Below are positions 11,791-21,374 of a stretch of 64,000 nt of DNA, in pieces. Under the pieces are notes generated by a model. It was given only the letters and a program-made list of their open reading frames with translations. It searched no databases and had not been told where the DNA came from. Position numbers and translations under genes: made by a program. The stretch lies in assembly GCF_003254575.1 (NCBI RefSeq), contig NZ_QJUA01000018.1, forward strand, positions 1 through 64,000. The letters are read 5' to 3'. The number at the start of each line of letters is the position of its first letter. Position 1 is the first letter of the stretch. The DNA is from Mycobacterium kyogaense (GTDB lineage: Bacteria; Actinomycetota; Actinomycetes; Mycobacteriales; Mycobacteriaceae).

Positions 11791-12414
11791 GTGACGCGCT
11801 TCGTCCTCGGTTCCGCATCTGGTGGACGTTTGCGCGTCCTACGAAAGGCCGGGATCGAACCGCTTGTCGTCGTCTCCGACGTCGACGAGGATGCGCTCAT
11901 CGCCTCGCTGGACTCCGAGACACCGCCCGAAGCGGTGGTCCTGAAACTGGCCAATGCCAAGGCGCTCAGCGTGGCCGCGAAGCTGCCAGCGAATATCGCT
12001 GCTGACTGCGTTGTCATTGGCTGTGATTCGATGCTGTACCTGAACGGGTCGCTGCGGGGAAAGCCCGGCAACGTCGAGGCGGCGCGCGACCAGTGGTCAG
12101 AGATGTCTGGCTCAGTCGGGCATCTCTTGACCGGGCACACACTGCTCCGCCTCTCTCGCGGCGTCATCACCCACACACAGGGCGAAACCGGTAGCACCGC
12201 AGTGCATTTCGGCGTGCCAACACCGGACGAAATCGCCACCTACCTGGCCACCGACGAACCGGTGCACGTCGCCGGCGCCTTCACGCTCGATGGATTCGGC
12301 GGGTGGTTCATCGACCGCATCGAGGGCGACCCCTCAAATGTGATCGGCGTGAGTCTCCCCCTGCTTCGGGCCATGCTGCTCCGTGTCGGTTTGTCGATCA
12401 CCACGTTGTGGTGA
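11791..12414 (+). CDS. maf: Maf family nucleoside triphosphate pyrophosphatase
   Basis: 207 residues from GTG 11791, chosen because it puts the family motif VLGSASGGRLRVLRKAG at the N-terminus as in other Maf proteins; the reading frame is open further upstream but overlaps accE5. Maf proteins hydrolyse non-canonical or modified NTPs to NMP and pyrophosphate and in some bacteria affect septum formation. The conserved GCDSMLYLNG segment and the CxT-like GHTLLRL region are present. Its position after accE5 matches the M. tuberculosis order, where sseA would come next; here about 20 kb intervenes. Confidence 0.92.
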   Translation: MTRFVLGSASGGRLRVLRKAGIEPLVVVSDVDEDALIASLDSETPPEAVVLKLANAKALSVAAKLPANIAADCVVIGCDSMLYLNGSLRGKPGNVEAARDQWSEMSGSVGHLLTGHTLLRLSRGVITHTQGETGSTAVHFGVPTPDEIATYLATDEPVHVAGAFTLDGFGGWFIDRIEGDPSNVIGVSLPLLRAMLLRVGLSITTLW

Positions 12415-12524
12415 CGCCAGCGGCCAGCTCACCTCCGCACAATCTCCATAGAGGCCAGAAGAGCGCAGGCCTGGAAAGCGGTCTAGCGGTGTCGAACTAG
12501 ACGAATAAGCAGATGTCAGCCGGA

Positions 12525-12550
12525 AATTCCTTGAGGCCGAGCAAGGAATT
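12525..12550. terminator. Inverted repeat between maf and ugd
   Basis: Perfect 9-bp inverted repeat AATTCCTTG / CAAGGAATT with an 8-base loop, 110 bp past maf. A second, weaker repeat (GTCTAG / CTAGAC) lies at 12481-12502. Either could end the accD5-maf transcript or act as an operator for ugd; there is no clear U-tract. Confidence 0.4.
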
Positions 12551-12615
12551 GCGTTTCGTCGCGAAGTGTTCCAGGCATACCCACTAGGATGCCGATAGGG
12601 AAGAGGGAGGACTTC

Positions 12616-13944
12616 GTGAGCTGCCGAATTGCAGTCTTTGGCACCGGTTATCTCGGTGCTACCCACGCCGCATGCATGGCCGAGATCGGCCACGAAGTTC
12701 TCGGCGTCGACATCGACGAAAGAAAGCTTGCGAAGCTCGCCGCCGGCGAACTGCCTTTCTACGAGCCCGGCCTCCCAGAGGTGCTCCGCAAGAACATCGA
12801 GAACGGCCGTTTGCGCTTCACGGCGTCCTACCAGGATGCCGCAGACTTCGCGGACATTCATTTCCTCGCTGTTGGTACGCCGCAGAAGCATGGTGAACTA
12901 GCCGCAGACCTTCGCTATGTAGACGCGGTCATAGAAACACTGGCACCGCTGCTCGTGAATCCGGCGGTCATCTTCGGCAAGTCCACAGTGCCTGCCGGCA
13001 CGGCTGCGCGCCTTGGAGCACTAGCCCGTGAGCTCTCCCCGGCAGGCGATGCTATCGAAGTTGCTTGGAACCCAGAGTTTTTGCGAGAAGGATTCGCGGT
13101 CAAAGACACTTTGCATCCTGACCGCATTGTGCTGGGCGTAGATCGCGATCGTCCTGGCCGCGCCGAGGAGGTCGCGCGCGACGTCTACGCGCCGATGCTC
13201 GAAGAGCAAACACCGTTTTTGATCGCAGACCTGGCCACAGCTGAACTGGTCAAGACTTCGGCCAACGCTTTTCTGGCAACAAAGATTTCGTTCATCAACG
13301 CAATAGCCGAAGTATGTGAAACAACAGGCGCGGACGTGTCAATACTGGCCGACGCGATCGGACTCGATGCCCGTATTGGGCGGCGTTTTCTTAACGCAGG
13401 TATCGGGTTTGGTGGGGGGTGCCTACCCAAAGACATTCGAGCCTTTATAGCCATGGCCGGAGAGCTCGGCGCGGGACAGGCATTTGCTCTTCTGCGTGAG
13501 GTCGACAGCATCAACATGCGGCGACGGAATCAGATGGTTGAAGTTGCGCGCGAAGCGGCGGGGGGATCGTTCGTCGGCGTGCGGATAGCAGTGCTGGGCG
13601 CGGCATTCAAACCGGATTCGGACGACGTACGCGACTCACCGGCTCTCAACATCGCGGGCCAGATGCAGCTACAGGGTGCTGCAGTCAGTGTCTACGATCC
13701 CGAGGCCATACCAAATGCGCGTCAAATGTTTCCGACGTTGCAATACGCAGCGGACGTACCCTCGGCCTGCGCCGGGGCCGATATCGTCATGATCCTCACC
13801 GAGTGGAAACAATTCGCAGCATTGGATCCGAGCACGCTTTCGGGCGTGGTACGGAACCGCAGAATTATCGACGGGCGGAACTGCCTTGATCCGCTCATAT
13901 GGCGCAAGGCCGGGTGGACCTATCGGGGCATCGGCCGGCCCTGA
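12616..13944 (+). CDS. ugd: UDP-glucose 6-dehydrogenase
   Basis: 442 residues from GTG 12616, 5 bp after GGGAGG. Oxidises UDP-glucose twice with NAD to UDP-glucuronate. The N-terminal Rossmann motif VFGTGYLGATHA, the segment WNPEFLREG, the catalytic-cysteine motif GIGFGGGCLPKDIRA and the C-terminal domain with GAAFKPDSDDVRDSP are intact. UDP-glucuronate is a common precursor for acidic exopolysaccharides, which fits the polysaccharide genes on both sides. Base composition is less G+C-rich than in accD5, as for the 3-9 kb genes. Confidence 0.94.
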   Translation: MSCRIAVFGTGYLGATHAACMAEIGHEVLGVDIDERKLAKLAAGELPFYEPGLPEVLRKNIENGRLRFTASYQDAADFADIHFLAVGTPQKHGELAADLRYVDAVIETLAPLLVNPAVIFGKSTVPAGTAARLGALARELSPAGDAIEVAWNPEFLREGFAVKDTLHPDRIVLGVDRDRPGRAEEVARDVYAPMLEEQTPFLIADLATAELVKTSANAFLATKISFINAIAEVCETTGADVSILADAIGLDARIGRRFLNAGIGFGGGCLPKDIRAFIAMAGELGAGQAFALLREVDSINMRRRNQMVEVAREAAGGSFVGVRIAVLGAAFKPDSDDVRDSPALNIAGQMQLQGAAVSVYDPEAIPNARQMFPTLQYAADVPSACAGADIVMILTEWKQFAALDPSTLSGVVRNRRIIDGRNCLDPLIWRKAGWTYRGIGRP

Positions 13945-14279
13945 GACGTCCTCGACAACGGAGTCGAGAGCCGTGCAACAATTTTGAGTGACCAATTCCT
14001 CTTGCGAATACAGATTCTTACGCGCGCCCATAATGGCGCGATTCGTCTGAGGTCGCAAACCTCGACAGCGTCAATGGGATTCGAGACAGCGGTCTCGGCT
14101 GCCCGCGGTTGCCTAGCGCATCACCGAACCTGAAGCCGGACGGCGTAAATCTGCGCCCACAGCGCAAGTGCTCTGGCGGCAGGGCGCTCAAAAGCCCTGT
14201 ACCGAGCCGCGACAAGACCACGAGTCAGAGGGCGCAACCACTACACAGGCCGAGCTATCAATAGCTCAGCGCAAAGCTA
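13945..14279. other. 335-bp gap between convergent genes
   Basis: No coding signal. A weak 6-bp hairpin (CTCGAC / GTCGAG, 13952-13969) just after ugd could contribute to termination. Nothing else stands out. Confidence 0.4.
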
Positions 14280-14606
14280 CTAGCACTTCTCGTTGAGGCG
14301 GCGTAGCGAAAAAACAACTCGCTTGGTCTTCTTCGAGATGTTCTTGCCGACCCCTGGGTTTGTCGCGCAAACCGCCCAGTTCGAGTAGTTGTACACCTCT
14401 TGGTTGACGTGCCTAGGAACGAATCTGAGGTCGAGCTCAGCGCCACCGGCGGCGGCGCGCACATCGTTGATGGCTGTTTGCAGGACTTCGCCCCTCGTGG
14501 TGGGCATGACCCAGTCCTCAGCCGCTGCGGCCGGCACCGCGAACCCCGTCATCGCGACAACCACCGCAGCCGTCGTCGCTCCCGCCGCAATGATGCTCTT
14601 GCGCAT
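14280..14606 (-). CDS. Small secreted PASTA-like protein of unknown function
   Basis: 108 residues; ATG 14606 follows AAAGGGGTGG at good spacing. The signal peptide (about 1-29, ending VPAAAAE) is clear. The mature part of about 80 residues has the pattern NWAVCATNPGVGKNISKK followed by a C-terminal cysteine, like small exported mycobacterial proteins whose fold resembles a single PASTA domain, with the two cysteines probably paired. No specific function is known. It stands alone between polysaccharide genes. Confidence 0.7.
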   Translation of the reverse strand: MRKSIIAAGATTAAVVVAMTGFAVPAAAAEDWVMPTTRGEVLQTAINDVRAAAGGAELDLRFVPRHVNQEVYNYSNWAVCATNPGVGKNISKKTKRVVFSLRRLNEKC

Positions 14607-14839
14607 CGTCCACCCCTTTGGTCTCGTCGAAGGCTCCTAGGACATTAGCCCATCGAGCGCGTCAGCGGTGGGCATCGCCTGTGTGGCGGTCGATTTGACT
14701 GATAGGTCCTGCCTGGACGATTTGCGGCCACCTCCGCTTTCCCCTCCGGGACACAGGTCACTCTTCCTCACGCCGTGCGCCAGAATCCAATATCAGCGAT
14801 CATTGACCGTAACCGTCAAAAGTGCGCCGGGGGGCAATC

Positions 14840-16132
14840 ATGGTTACTGCGCTGGACCGTTACCGAGAGTCGTCACTGCGTCGGCGTCGCCGTGCAGAAC
14901 GAGCAAACTATCGTCTTGACGTTCAAGGTTTGCGAGCACTTGCAATCATCTCGGTGTTCGCAGGCCATCTCGTCGACTGGCCACGCGGCGGCACCGTCGG
15001 CATCGACGTCTTCTTCGTCATCTCCGGCTTCTTCGCCACCGACCTGCTCCTGCGCAGCGCCGAGCCCACCGGTTCGGTGTCTCTGGGCCGCTTCTGGCTC
15101 GACCGGGCTCGCCGCATCCTGCCCAGCGCAATCCTCGTCGTCGTCGCCACCTTCGTTGCGGCGATCATGCTGCTCCCCGACACCGCTCACCAGACCGGCG
15201 CCGACGCCCTCTTCTCCCTCGCCTTCCTTGCCAACTGGCACTTCGCTTCTCAAGGCGCCGACGCATCCGCGGCAACGGACGCCGCCTCGCCGCTCCTGCA
15301 CTACTGGCCGCTCGCCATCGAGGAGCAGTTCTACCTCGTCTGGCCGCTGCTCATCCTCGCGATCACCACTATCGCCGCGCGCCGCGCCTGGAGTCGCGAA
15401 CGCTGGCTCGGCACCATCGCCGCCGCCACCGGCCTCGTCACCGCCGCATCCCTCGCGTGGGCCACGTACGAGAGCGCCGCAGCACCGCACTGGGCGTTCT
15501 TCAACACGTTCGCCCGCGTCTGGGAACTCGGCGCCGGCGCCCTGCTCGCCACCGCCGTTGGCACCCTCGCCCTGATCCCGATGTGGGTGAAGCCGATCCT
15601 CTCGTGGCTCGGCGTCGCGCTCATCGTCGCCGCCATGGTCGTCATTGATCCCGAGGCCGGCGGCTTCCCCGTGCCGTGGGTGCTGCTCCCCGTCGCCGGT
15701 ACCGTCCTCGTGATCGCCGCCGGCGTCGGCACCGAGCCACTGTTCCAGCCGTTACTGCGCAACCGCGTCGCCACCTACCTCGGCGACCTTTCCTACGCGC
15801 TCTACCTCGTGCACTGGCCCGTCATCGTCCTGCTCGCGACCGCGATGCACACCGACGTCTACTACTACGTGGCCGTACTGGCGCTGTCGTTCGGACTGGC
15901 CATCGCCTGCCACCACTTCATCGAAGAACCGCTGCGCCAATTCAACTGGGACGCCGTGCGCCAGGCCCGACAGGACATGAAGCACGGGCTCTTCCACGTC
16001 GAGCGCGCCACCAAGGTGGCCGGCGTCGCCGCGCTCGTACTGATCACGCTGGCCGTGATCGCCTTCGCCGCGCGCCCCGACCGTTTCGAACCGGCACAGC
16101 ACGCCCTGCCGTGCTGCGGCCACGTCGGCTAA
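14840..16132 (+). CDS. Acyltransferase 3 family membrane protein
   Basis: 430 residues from ATG 14840, with GGGGGG upstream (a GTG 18 bp earlier is also possible). The N-terminal RLDVQGLRALAIISVFAGH motif with the key His, then GIDVFFVISGFF and about ten membrane helices, define the OafA/acyltransferase-3 family that O-acylates sugars or lipids. The last loop is followed by a short tail (ending CCGHVG) instead of the SGNH esterase-like domain some relatives carry. It opens the second polysaccharide locus. Its stop overlaps the convergent glycosyltransferase gene by 4 bp. Confidence 0.88.
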   Translation: MVTALDRYRESSLRRRRRAERANYRLDVQGLRALAIISVFAGHLVDWPRGGTVGIDVFFVISGFFATDLLLRSAEPTGSVSLGRFWLDRARRILPSAILVVVATFVAAIMLLPDTAHQTGADALFSLAFLANWHFASQGADASAATDAASPLLHYWPLAIEEQFYLVWPLLILAITTIAARRAWSRERWLGTIAAATGLVTAASLAWATYESAAAPHWAFFNTFARVWELGAGALLATAVGTLALIPMWVKPILSWLGVALIVAAMVVIDPEAGGFPVPWVLLPVAGTVLVIAAGVGTEPLFQPLLRNRVATYLGDLSYALYLVHWPVIVLLATAMHTDVYYYVAVLALSFGLAIACHHFIEEPLRQFNWDAVRQARQDMKHGLFHVERATKVAGVAALVLITLAVIAFAARPDRFEPAQHALPCCGHVG

Positions 16133-17241
16133 GCCAGCGCGTCCGCCACCGCCTCGGCGGCCGGCGTCAGCGACAGACCCTTCTGCCGCGCCGTCACGTG
16201 CACCCAGCCCCGCTCCGCCAACTCCGCTCGAGCCTCGCTATCACGGCACAGCGTGCGCAGCAGCTCCGCGAGCCCGGACCGATTCAACGGATCGAAGTAG
16301 TCCGCCCCGTCGCCGCACGTCTCCCGCAGCGCAGGGATATCGGCAGCGATCACCGCAGTGCGCGACGCCATCGCCTCGATCGGCGGCAACCCCGCCCCCT
16401 CGTGCAGCGAGGGCATCACCAGCAGGTCCGCACTGGCCACCAGGGCGCGCAGCACATCGAAGTCCAGCCGGCCCATCACCTCGACCCGGTCGCCCAGAGC
16501 CGCAGCCAGCGCCGGCACCCGCTCGTCTCCCCCACGCAACGCCTCACCGCTGCCCGCGATCACCAGCCGGTGCGGGATGTCGCCGACGACGTCCCCGAAT
16601 GCCATCAACAGCAGCGGTAAGTTCTTGTGCCACTTGGCGTTCCCCACATAGAGCAGATACGGCTCGGCCACGGGCGAGAGCGTCCGATCCACCGGCTCGA
16701 ACCACTGCTCGTCCACCGGAATCGGCGTCGCCGTCGTGCGTGCCCGCGGCGCAATCGCCGCGAACGTCGCCGACGTCGCCTCCGACGGCGTCAGCACCAG
16801 CGTCGCGAACCGGCCGTCCAGCATGAACATCGCCCGCGCATACGCCCGCCGCGCCGCACTCTGACCGCTGATCTCCTGCTCGCGCACATGCATGGTGTCG
16901 TGCACCGTGACGAACAACTTGGTGCGCCGATGGCGCGGAGACAGCGTCGCGAATGGAAACGGATAGTGCGGCACCCAGAAGCCGCGCGGCCGCACCTCGT
17001 CGAGCGCGCGGCCCCACACCCGCTGCTCCCCCACCGTGTACATCGCAGCCGGCCCCGCCGGGACGATGCGCGCGTGCCGCACCTCCGGGACCGCATGCTC
17101 GTTCACCAAGACCGCCAACGACAGCCCGCGCTCGGTGAACGTCGCCTCCAGGCTCGGCAACAACGTCGCGATGTACGTGCCGATCCCGCTCTGCCGGATG
17201 TGCCGTGCGTCGAACAGCAAGTCGACCCGGCGGTCGGTCAA
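16129..17241 (-). CDS. Glycosyltransferase, GT4 / GT-B fold
   Basis: 370 residues. The N-terminal half has SGIGTYIATLLPSL, the C-terminal half has YLLYVGNAKWHKNLPLL and SLHEGAGLPPIEAMA, whose Glu residues form the EX7E motif of GT4 retaining transferases. It should add a sugar from a nucleotide donor to a lipid-linked repeat on the cytoplasmic face. The TTG start at 17241 overlaps the stop of the upstream epimerase gene by 4 bp, pointing to translational coupling. Confidence 0.9.
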   Translation of the reverse strand: MTDRRVDLLFDARHIRQSGIGTYIATLLPSLEATFTERGLSLAVLVNEHAVPEVRHARIVPAGPAAMYTVGEQRVWGRALDEVRPRGFWVPHYPFPFATLSPRHRRTKLFVTVHDTMHVREQEISGQSAARRAYARAMFMLDGRFATLVLTPSEATSATFAAIAPRARTTATPIPVDEQWFEPVDRTLSPVAEPYLLYVGNAKWHKNLPLLLMAFGDVVGDIPHRLVIAGSGEALRGGDERVPALAAALGDRVEVMGRLDFDVLRALVASADLLVMPSLHEGAGLPPIEAMASRTAVIAADIPALRETCGDGADYFDPLNRSGLAELLRTLCRDSEARAELAERGWVHVTARQKGLSLTPAAEAVADALA

Positions 17242-18191
17242 GTCAACCGGCCTTCCAGTTCCGGCAGCAGATCAGGATTGGCCCACATCCGCTTCAGCGT
17301 CTCGTCGAGCTCCCACTTCGGCGACCAGCCGAACAGCTCCTCGATCCGCGAGATGTCGGCACCCAGATAAGGCCGGTCGACTGCGCGCATCCGGCTCGGA
17401 TCCTGGCGCACCTCGAAGTCCAAGCCGAGCACCGAGCGCATCCTGTCGACGATGTCGTCCACCGAATACTGCTGTCCGCTGCCGAGATTGACGATCTCGA
17501 CGCCACCGGGGCCGGGTGTGCTGCCCAGTGCGGCCGCCGCGAAGCCCCCCGCAGCGTCCTGGACGTCGATGTAGTCGCGCTTGGGCCAGGTGTTGCCGAG
17601 GCTGATCGCGTCCGGATTGTCGCGCAACTGCACGACGATCGCGGGTAGCAGGTGCGGATTCGTCTCGCCGGGTCCGATCACGTTGAACAGCCGCACGATC
17701 ACGCCCGCGATGTCGCGGTTCGCCGCGAACATGTGGACGTAGTCCTCGCCCTGGTCCTTGGTGATGCCATAGATGTCCACCGGCTTCACCACCGACTCGA
17801 GTTCCCGATGCGGTGCCTCGTCCGGCTCGTACACCGCGCCGCTGCTGGCGAACACGAACCGCGTACCCGGGGCGAGCGCCGAGAGCACGTTCACCATGCC
17901 GGTCACATTGGTCGCGACCGCATTGGCCGGATCCGCGTCGCACTCCGGGATGTAGTGGATGGCCGCCAGATGCACGACGACCTCGGGGGCGAAGCGCTCG
18001 ACGACCGCGGCGACCGCGGCCGCGTCGCGGATGTCGACCCGCTCGAACGCGAAACCGTCGGGCTCGCCGGAGAGCCAGTCCGGCGTGCCATACCGCAGCA
18101 GGTCGGCGACGAGCACCTCGTTGCCGTCCTTGAGCGTCTGTACCAGCTCCTTGCCGACGAAACCGGCTCCACCGGTGACCATGATGCGCAT
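17238..18191 (-). CDS. NAD-dependent nucleotide-sugar epimerase/dehydratase (SDR)
   Basis: 317 residues from ATG 18191, with GGGGGG 8-13 bases upstream; an open extension to 18359 overlaps the previous gene. MRIMVTGGAGFVGKEL gives the GxxGxxG NAD-binding motif, and YGITKDQGED the YxxxK catalytic pair with the serine (FASSGAVY) before it. The family includes UDP-glucose 4-epimerases and dTDP-sugar dehydratases; the exact substrate cannot be read from sequence. It is the middle gene of a three-gene leftward run with two glycosyltransferases. Confidence 0.88.
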   Translation of the reverse strand: MRIMVTGGAGFVGKELVQTLKDGNEVLVADLLRYGTPDWLSGEPDGFAFERVDIRDAAAVAAVVERFAPEVVVHLAAIHYIPECDADPANAVATNVTGMVNVLSALAPGTRFVFASSGAVYEPDEAPHRELESVVKPVDIYGITKDQGEDYVHMFAANRDIAGVIVRLFNVIGPGETNPHLLPAIVVQLRDNPDAISLGNTWPKRDYIDVQDAAGGFAAAALGSTPGPGGVEIVNLGSGQQYSVDDIVDRMRSVLGLDFEVRQDPSRMRAVDRPYLGADISRIEELFGWSPKWELDETLKRMWANPDLLPELEGRLT

Positions 18192-18196
18192 GCCAA

Positions 18197-19294
18197 TTAC
18201 CCCCCGAGTTGTGTCTGCTGAGCGTGCTTTTCGAGCTTTTCCGCGATGTGCGTCCAGTCCAGATCCACCGCACCGGCGCGGCCGGCCTGCGCGTAGCCCT
18301 CCCAGCCGGCCTGCGCGTCGAGCAACGCGTCGGCGAACGCGACGGGCGTCTGGCCGCACACGATTCCCGCGCCGTACTGCTTGACGACGTCCTTGCCGCC
18401 GTTCTCCGTGAAGTCTGCCGTCACCACGGGCAGCCCGCTGGCCATGGCCTCGGCGATCACCCGGGGAAAGCCCTCGCGCTTGCTCGGCATGCCCAACACC
18501 GAAGACGTCGCGAGCAGGTCCAGCTTGCGCGCCTCGTCGACCGACCCCAGCACCTGCACCCGATCGGCCACGGGACTCTGTCTGACGGTTGCCTTCACAT
18601 CGTCCAGCGACGGACCTGCCCCGGCGATCACGAGGTCGCCGACGAAGCCGCGCTCAGCCGCCAGCCCGAAAGCATCGATGAGTAGCGGCAGGTTCTTGTG
18701 CGGAGCCAGCCGACCGACGTACAGCACGCCCGAGCGTTCGGCACCCGCAGCCGCGCGGTACCGGGTGGCCTCGATGCCGCTGGGCAGCACCCCACACTCC
18801 CGCCCGGACTGCTCGGTGATGGCGGCCGCAACAGCCTCGCCGACCGCGAAGTTCGAGCCGACCAGCTTGGGGAACTGCGCCTGCAATGTACGCAGCAGTA
18901 GATCTTCGCGAATCTCGCACCAATGCAACGCACTTCGCGGGCGCGCCGAGCCCGGCAGCGCCAGCACGTGCATCAACGGCCACTCGTTGAGCAGATAGAA
19001 ATCGTGCTCACCGCGCGCCGCGACGCGCCGAACACCTGCGCTGTACTTCGCGATGTCGGACCAGTTGCGGCGCAGCGCCTTGATCCTCGGGGTCTTGTAG
19101 CGGCCCGAGTTCGCTTCCCGGTGCACGGTGACGCCATTGATCACCTCGACGTCGGGGAGGTCGGGCACATGGCCGATGCAGTACACGTCGACGGTGTGAC
19201 CCCGGCGCACCAGCGCCTCGCCGAGTTCCTGGAAGAACACCTCCTGGCCACCGACGCTCGGAAAATAGAGCTCGGTCAGGAATGCAAACCGCAT
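18197..19294 (-). CDS. Glycosyltransferase, GT4 family
   Basis: 365 residues from ATG 19294 (MRFAFLTELYFPSVGGQEVF, the usual GT4 N-terminus); the reading frame is open to 19795 but that part is antisense to the next gene. Signatures are VLYVGRLAPHKNLPLL and SKREGFPRVIAEAMASGLPVV, with the EX7E pair. Start and stop spacing suggests one operon with the epimerase (5 bp gap). It probably adds another sugar of the repeat unit. Confidence 0.9.
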   Translation of the reverse strand: MRFAFLTELYFPSVGGQEVFFQELGEALVRRGHTVDVYCIGHVPDLPDVEVINGVTVHREANSGRYKTPRIKALRRNWSDIAKYSAGVRRVAARGEHDFYLLNEWPLMHVLALPGSARPRSALHWCEIREDLLLRTLQAQFPKLVGSNFAVGEAVAAAITEQSGRECGVLPSGIEATRYRAAAGAERSGVLYVGRLAPHKNLPLLIDAFGLAAERGFVGDLVIAGAGPSLDDVKATVRQSPVADRVQVLGSVDEARKLDLLATSSVLGMPSKREGFPRVIAEAMASGLPVVTADFTENGGKDVVKQYGAGIVCGQTPVAFADALLDAQAGWEGYAQAGRAGAVDLDWTHIAEKLEKHAQQTQLGG

Positions 19295-19462
19295 CTCCAG
19301 CGCCCCCCATGCTCGATCCGTGGCTGGGCAATCCAGGATGCCATGGCCAAATGCCGCCTGCACATCCATGACGTGCGACGAAGGCCATCGTATCGGCTCC
19401 AGCCAGTTCACGATGTTCGTTTGCCTGCCGAATACCGGCGTCGCTCCATTACGCTCACGGCC

Positions 19463-20350
19463 ATGGGAGGGGAGCCACCGCGGATCGGCGTCGCGGTCAC
19501 CACGGTGGGACGCTGGGATGCGCTGCGCGAACTGCTGGCCGACCTGGCCGGCCAGACCCGGCCCGTCGCCGCGGTGGCGATCGCCCATCACGACCCGGCC
19601 GGCGCAGCGGCACTCGACGCCGTCATCGCCGACTTCACCGACACCCTCACCATCCGCACCACCCTCAGCGCCCGCGGAATCTCCAACGGCCGCAACGCCG
19701 CCGCGGCGCTGCTGCCCGACGATGTCGAGTGGCTCTGGTTTCCCAACGACACCAGCCGCGTCGCACCCGATTTCGTCGAGCACCTCAGCCGGCACTGCAC
19801 ACCGTCGGCAACCGTGTGCGCGGGCCGGCTCCTCGACAGCGAGGGCCCGCGCAATCCCCTGCCCGCGCCCGGAACGGCACTGACGAAACGCAGCGCGTGG
19901 TTCGCCATCGAACCGGCCACCGTCTTCCGCCGGGATGCCTTCGTCGCCGCCGGCGAATTCGATCCGGGCCGCGGCTCGGGTGCCGAGACGCCGTGGCAGT
20001 CAGCCGAGGGACCCGACCTGCTGCTGCGCATGGCCGAACTCGACGGGTTCGGCATCGTCTGGGCAGACGACGTCATCGTGCAGGCGCAGACCGAGTTCGC
20101 CCACCTGCCGCCGCAGGAACGTCGCCGTAAACTGCGCAACTACGGTCGCGGCGCCGGAAACCTGTTGCGCACCTGGCACTATCCGCTGTGGTACAAGGCG
20201 GCACACCTCGTCGCCGCAGCGCTGATGCCCGTCCGCAACCCGGCTAAGTTCAGCCCGCGCGACGGGGTGGCACTGCTGGTCGGGCGGGCCGAGGGCCTCG
20301 CTGGTCGGCCGTTCACCCGCGAGACCGACACCCGTGCCGTCCTGCGCTAG
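19463..20350 (+). CDS. Glycosyltransferase, GT2 / GT-A fold
   Basis: 295 residues from ATG 19463. The N-terminus RIGVAVTTVGRWDALRELL and the region ARGISNGRNAA, then WLWFPNDT in the position of the DXD metal motif, mark an inverting GT2 enzyme. A C-terminal segment around LPPQERRRKLRNYGRGAGNL and the hydrophobic helix LVAAALMPV suggest membrane association. The metal motif is PND rather than a textbook DXD, so activity needs testing. The following gene overlaps its end by 17 bp. Confidence 0.8.
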   Translation: MGGEPPRIGVAVTTVGRWDALRELLADLAGQTRPVAAVAIAHHDPAGAAALDAVIADFTDTLTIRTTLSARGISNGRNAAAALLPDDVEWLWFPNDTSRVAPDFVEHLSRHCTPSATVCAGRLLDSEGPRNPLPAPGTALTKRSAWFAIEPATVFRRDAFVAAGEFDPGRGSGAETPWQSAEGPDLLLRMAELDGFGIVWADDVIVQAQTEFAHLPPQERRRKLRNYGRGAGNLLRTWHYPLWYKAAHLVAAALMPVRNPAKFSPRDGVALLVGRAEGLAGRPFTRETDTRAVLR

Positions 20351-21374
20351 CCGGCTGCTGCTGAGCCTCCTTCTGATGGCCGGACTGGTCACGTCGTGCC
20401 AATCGCAGGCCACGCACGTCCCGATCGGGATGACCGTGCACTATCGCGGCGCCGACGCGCAGTCACTGCAGAAGCAGTTCGACGCGATGGCCGCCATGAA
20501 CGTTCGGTGGGTCCGCGTCGACGTCGACTGGTCGGTCATCGAACCCGTTCAGAGTCAACTGGATTGGACATCGGCCGACATCATCGTCGACCGCGCGCTC
20601 AAGCGGGGAATGCAGGTGCTGCTCGTGCTCGCCTTCGCCCCGCCGTGGACCAAGGGCGAAACAACCTCCAATCGTGATCGCCCCGCCGATCCTGCGGCCT
20701 TCGCCAACTTCGCCCGCGTCGCGGCACAGCGCTACGCCGCCCGCGGCGTGCACAACTGGGAGGTCTGGAACGAACCGAACACCGGGAAGTTCTGGCCACC
20801 CAACCCTGACCCCGCCGAATACGGGCGGGTGTTCCGCGCGGCCGCGGCGGCGGTGCGCGAGGTGGACCCGCGCGCCACCCTGCTGATCGGTGGACTGTCC
20901 CCCACCTACGGAAGCCCGGGGCCCGACGTCGATCCCACCACCTACCTCGCTCATCTGTACGACGACGGCGCGGCACAACTGGCCGACGGTATCGCCGTGC
21001 ACCCCTACACGTTTCCGTCACAGCCGATGGACCGCACCCAACGCACGACGGGCGGCTTCCGCGATCTCCCCGCGCTTCACGCGCTGATGACCCAGCGCGG
21101 TGACGGCGCCAAGAAAGTGTGGATCACCGAGTACGGCGCCCCCACCGGAACCGGCCCCAGCGCAGTGTCCGAGCAGGATCAGGCCGCGACCCTGCTGCTG
21201 GCCCGCCAACAGGTCGCCGCCTGGGACTGGGTGGGACCGCTCATCTACTACGAACTGGTCGACGGCGGAACCGACGCGAGCGAGCTCGAAGACAACTTCG
21301 GGGTGCTCCGCGCCGACGACAGCCGCAAGCTCGCCGCCATCGCGTTGACCGACACCGCCGACGGGTCCGACTAA
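20334..21374 (+). CDS. Lipoprotein glycoside hydrolase, clan GH-A (GH39/GH5-like)
   Basis: 346 residues from GTG 20334. The N-terminal signal ends in a lipobox LVTSC (Cys22). The barrel shows the clan-A pair: acid/base Glu147 in VWNEPN and nucleophile Glu266 in WITEYGAP. Such enzymes (xylosidases, cellulases, exopolysaccharide hydrolases such as PslG) are often encoded inside polysaccharide loci, where they trim or release the polymer. Overlap with the GT2 gene by 17 bp implies co-expression. The polymer cut here is unknown. Confidence 0.87.
   Translation: MPSCASRLLLSLLLMAGLVTSCQSQATHVPIGMTVHYRGADAQSLQKQFDAMAAMNVRWVRVDVDWSVIEPVQSQLDWTSADIIVDRALKRGMQVLLVLAFAPPWTKGETTSNRDRPADPAAFANFARVAAQRYAARGVHNWEVWNEPNTGKFWPPNPDPAEYGRVFRAAAAAVREVDPRATLLIGGLSPTYGSPGPDVDPTTYLAHLYDDGAAQLADGIAVHPYTFPSQPMDRTQRTTGGFRDLPALHALMTQRGDGAKKVWITEYGAPTGTGPSAVSEQDQAATLLLARQQVAAWDWVGPLIYYELVDGGTDASELEDNFGVLRADDSRKLAAIALTDTADGSD

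Noticed and set aside
12334..12891. Minus-strand frame over the maf-ugd junction
   Set aside because: It overlaps the ends of two well-supported genes and its translation matches no family pattern.
18192..18359. Extended start of the epimerase gene
   Set aside because: The Rossmann motif begins exactly at MRIMVTGG (18191) and is preceded by a strong ribosome site; upstream sequence is inside the neighbouring glycosyltransferase.
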